NCBI GenBank assembly: GCA_029262195.1
Contig: JAJCZX010000014.1
Coordinates: 124,001-188,000, forward strand
Direction of reading: 5' to 3'
DNA: 64,000 bases
From: Gemmatimonadota bacterium
GTDB lineage: Bacteria > Gemmatimonadota > Gemmatimonadetes > Gemmatimonadales > GWC2-71-9
Below the pieces are notes generated by a model. The model was not told where the DNA came from and searched no databases. It saw only the letters and a list, made by a program, of their open reading frames with translations. The stretch's first letter is position 1; every line of letters begins with the position of its first letter. Shown here piece after piece: positions 62,029 to 64,000 of this stretch. The position numbers and the translations under genes are program-made.

Positions 62029-63333
62029 TCACCATACCCATTTGATCAACATTCCCGCACCCGCGGCAAATCCCAACGTTATAAGCATCCCAACTTTGAA
62101 TCTGAACATGGCTACCACTGCGCCGACGGTTATTGCAATAGCGCCCAGATCGACTGTCGCAAGATTCGGAGTCGAGAAGGTGGCGGGTCCGAATGTCTGA
62201 GAGTCCACCTCGGCAAAAAGTGTGTGCAACGAGAACCATACAGCAAGGTTGAGCACCACACCCACCACAGCTGCAGTAATTCCGGAAAGGCCAGAATTTA
62301 GCTTCTTATTGCCGCGAAGGTATTCGACGTACGGCGCACCCACAAAAATGAAGAGGAAGCACGGAGCGAACGTCACCCATGTAGTGATGATGGAGCCAAG
62401 AAAACCCAGCACCATCGGATCCAGTGAACTCTCAGCACGATACGCACCCATGAATCCCACAAATTGGACCACCTGAATCAGGGGACCTGGCGTGGTTTCT
62501 GCCATACCCAACCCGTCCAACATTTCTCCCGGAGCCAGCCACCCAAATGCTTCCACGGCTTGCTGCGCTACATAGGCCAGGACCGAATAAGCTCCGCCGA
62601 ACGTAACAACGGCTGTCTTGCTGAAAAACGTCGCCTCCTGGATAAGAACGTGATCCGGCCCAATTACGGTTGCTAGAAACAGGATCGGAATAATCCACAC
62701 GGCAAGCCACAACGCCCCTGTGCGCGCAACCCGAGATAGTTGCGGCTTAACCGGAGCGTTCTCCTCCCCTATCGAAAGGTCTTCGGCATGCCTTTCAGGA
62801 GCCCCAACCAACGTCCCGAGCATTGCGGCCGCCACAATGATTATAGGGAAAGGTATCTGGAAGAAGAACAGCGCAACGAAAGCGCCAACAGCTAGAAAAC
62901 CCGCAAGAGCGCCATGCAGAGCCTTTCGTTTCAGTCGGGCCACCGCCTCGAACACCACAACGACAACCGCTGGTTTGAGCCCGTAAAACAACCCAGCAAC
63001 GATGGGGACCTCACCGAACTCGGCATACAAAAAGCTGAGCAGCAGAATTGAAACAAATCCCGGAACGATGAACAAACACCCGGCGATCAACCCACCCCGG
63101 ACTCCGTGAAGGAGCCAGCCCACATACGTGGCAAGTTGTTGGGCTTCCGGTCCCGGAAGGAGCATGCAGAAGCTGAGGGCGTGCAGAAATCGACTTTCAC
63201 TCAACCATTTCTTTTCATCCACCACCAGCCGGTGGATCACTGCGATCTGCCCTGCCGGACCGCCGAAACTCTGGGCCGCCACCTTTACCCAAAGTTTAAA
63301 GGCCTCAGACCTGTCTACCTCTGGCCCCCTCAC
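62029..63333 (-). CDS. chrA: Chromate transporter, fused two-domain ChrA
   Basis: Membrane transporter of 434 residues with two homologous halves, each with six or more helices, of the CHR family. The first half carries SFGGPAGQIAVIHRLVVDEKKW near 21-42 and LPGPEAQQLATYVGWLLHG near 59-77; the second repeats FGGAYSVLAYVAQQAVEAFGWL and ETTPGPLIQVVQFVGFMGAYR. The Gly/Pro-rich motifs match. GTG start directly follows the ChrB stop (TAG then GTG). With ChrB it forms a chromate-efflux pair. Confidence 0.93.
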   Translation of the reverse strand: MRGPEVDRSEAFKLWVKVAAQSFGGPAGQIAVIHRLVVDEKKWLSESRFLHALSFCMLLPGPEAQQLATYVGWLLHGVRGGLIAGCLFIVPGFVSILLLSFLYAEFGEVPIVAGLFYGLKPAVVVVVFEAVARLKRKALHGALAGFLAVGAFVALFFFQIPFPIIIVAAAMLGTLVGAPERHAEDLSIGEENAPVKPQLSRVARTGALWLAVWIIPILFLATVIGPDHVLIQEATFFSKTAVVTFGGAYSVLAYVAQQAVEAFGWLAPGEMLDGLGMAETTPGPLIQVVQFVGFMGAYRAESSLDPMVLGFLGSIITTWVTFAPCFLFIFVGAPYVEYLRGNKKLNSGLSGITAAVVGVVLNLAVWFSLHTLFAEVDSQTFGPATFSTPNLATVDLGAIAITVGAVVAMFRFKVGMLITLGFAAGAGMLIKWVW

Positions 63334-64000
63334 CTAACTGGACCGAAATGCTTCCAGCAGTTCGTCGAAAAGTTCGGAGCCCGCCTGGATTCGTTCACCA
63401 TCTCGATCGTGAGTTCGGCAAATCCCTTTGAGGACTGCAGCAATTCCGGCAGCCTCGTCTCGTTCGTATTTACCGTCTTTGAGGTCGATGTCGTGAATAA
63501 CCTCGGCCATGGCCCGCAACTCCGGCGTCCCCAACCCAAACCGATCGATCAAAGTCTCGAAGGTGCAGCGATCTCCTTCATGTGTGAACTCGCCGTCGAA
63601 CATATCAAACCGAAACTCCCCCTTCCGCGGTTGGTACGCTTCGGCGGCGACGAATTTGAAACGTGCTTCATGATCGATGAATTTCTTGATCAACCACGCA
63701 CTGGCGATTCGATCCACGAAAACTCCCTCGCGAGTCACCCAGATACTCCTGGCGGGCACTTCAACTGCCCCCGTACCGCTTTCAGATACTGATGTCACCG
63801 ACTCTCCCTTGAACGTCTTTTCCAACGCTGTTATTGCGGAGGTAGCCGCTGCCCTGCCCGGCGCCTCGAAAAAATCTCGAATTGATGCTTCGGCCAGTTG
63901 TCGGCGAAACCGTCGAACGTCGTGTTCTCCCGGAGATCCTTCCCGCTCCACAGATTCGACTATTTCAGAGTATTCCGTGTTCGACTGGTCCACGAACATT
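63334..64000 (-). CDS. chrB: ChrB-like chromate resistance protein, partial
   Basis: Continues past the window end. The residues visible (about 221) contain the middle of the ChrB N-terminal domain (NTEYSEIVESVEREGSPGEHDVRRFRRQLAEASIRDFFEAPGR), then the ChrB C-terminal domain (WVTREGVFVDRIASAWLIKKFIDHEARFKFV near 90-120; MFDGEFTHEGDRCTFETLIDRFGL). ATG at 63999 may be internal, since known ChrB is about 300 residues. Adjacent to chrA with no gap. ChrB is a regulator or sensor of chromate. Confidence 0.85.
   Translation of the reverse strand, partial: MFVDQSNTEYSEIVESVEREGSPGEHDVRRFRRQLAEASIRDFFEAPGRAAATSAITALEKTFKGESVTSVSESGTGAVEVPARSIWVTREGVFVDRIASAWLIKKFIDHEARFKFVAAEAYQPRKGEFRFDMFDGEFTHEGDRCTFETLIDRFGLGTPELRAMAEVIHDIDLKDGKYERDEAAGIAAVLKGICRTHDRDGERIQAGSELFDELLEAFRSS

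Noticed and set aside
1..64000. tRNA, rRNA, CRISPR arrays or prophage genes
   Set aside because: I looked in the intergenic gaps for tRNA TpsiC/anticodon patterns, regular spaced repeats, and phage structural genes, and saw none. A covariance-model scan would be needed to exclude a divergent tRNA.

Overview
The window looks like a stretch of chromosome from a free-living, probably diderm bacterium of moderate GC. Outer-membrane proteins, a TolC/RND tripartite pump, an OmpA-type lipoprotein and many signal peptides point to a Gram-negative envelope. A DUF5117-type zinc metalloprotease, a reaction-centre-type c cytochrome with a TPR tail, Big_2/serine-hydrolase lipoproteins, a BlaI/M56 pair and a gamma-alpha-fused KorA together are most like Gemmatimonadota or a related group. 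That placement is inference from gene content; no rRNA gene is present. Genes are tightly packed, with many 1-4 base overlaps and frequent GTG/TTG starts.

Layout. 0-5.5 kb: secreted DUF4097 protein, cupin, HAD hydrolase, dienelactone-hydrolase-like protein, LOG/TIGR00730 protein, DUF72 and unknowns. 5.5-6.2 kb: no gene, but a dense DnaA-box-like cluster and a structured, possibly transcribed region ending in a terminator. 6.2-8.1 kb: ECF sigma factor, an anti-sigma factor carrying a YCII/DGPF-like C-terminal domain, and a secreted protein. 8.1-10.1 kb: outer-membrane protein and ferritin. 10.2-23.1 kb: cyanophycin locus (isoaspartyl dipeptidase, cyanophycinase, CphA, and a second Mur-ligase-only synthetase) interrupted by an ArsR-TolC-MFP-RND-DUF302 efflux operon. 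23.1-28.8 kb: IS3 remnant, then a visibly GC-richer block with a small MscS-like channel, two MgtE-family proteins, a CorC/CNNM-type protein and an OmpA lipoprotein. 28.9-39.2 kb: a 28-residue basic protein, YjbQ, VIT1-like transporter, cytochrome c, metalloprotease, kinase-like protein, VOC protein, HExxH membrane protein, Big_2 serine hydrolase, ArsR/SRPBCC pair and a TfoX-like protein.

39.4-54.9 kb is the centrepiece: one co-directional block, korA-korB-unknown-rnfB-nifJ(extended)-rnfC-D-G-E-A-small Cys-rich membrane protein-apbE. It puts two ferredoxin-reducing 2-oxoacid oxidoreductases in the same operon as the ferredoxin:NAD ion-pumping Rnf complex, its flavinyl transferase, and two proteins of unknown role. 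One of these, 52 residues long and between rnfA and apbE, resembles NqrM in layout. 55-64 kb: SDR, membrane protein, DbpA-type DEAD-box helicase, a BlaI/M56-headed locus with a beta-propeller and a trypsin-like protease, and a chromate locus (ChrA, ChrB) cut by the window end.

Regulation visible in the sequence: perfect inverted repeats lie at the start codons of both ArsR genes and just before blaI, all without a clear ribosome binding site. A three-copy structured intergenic repeat lies downstream of the metalloprotease, the serine hydrolase and nifJ.
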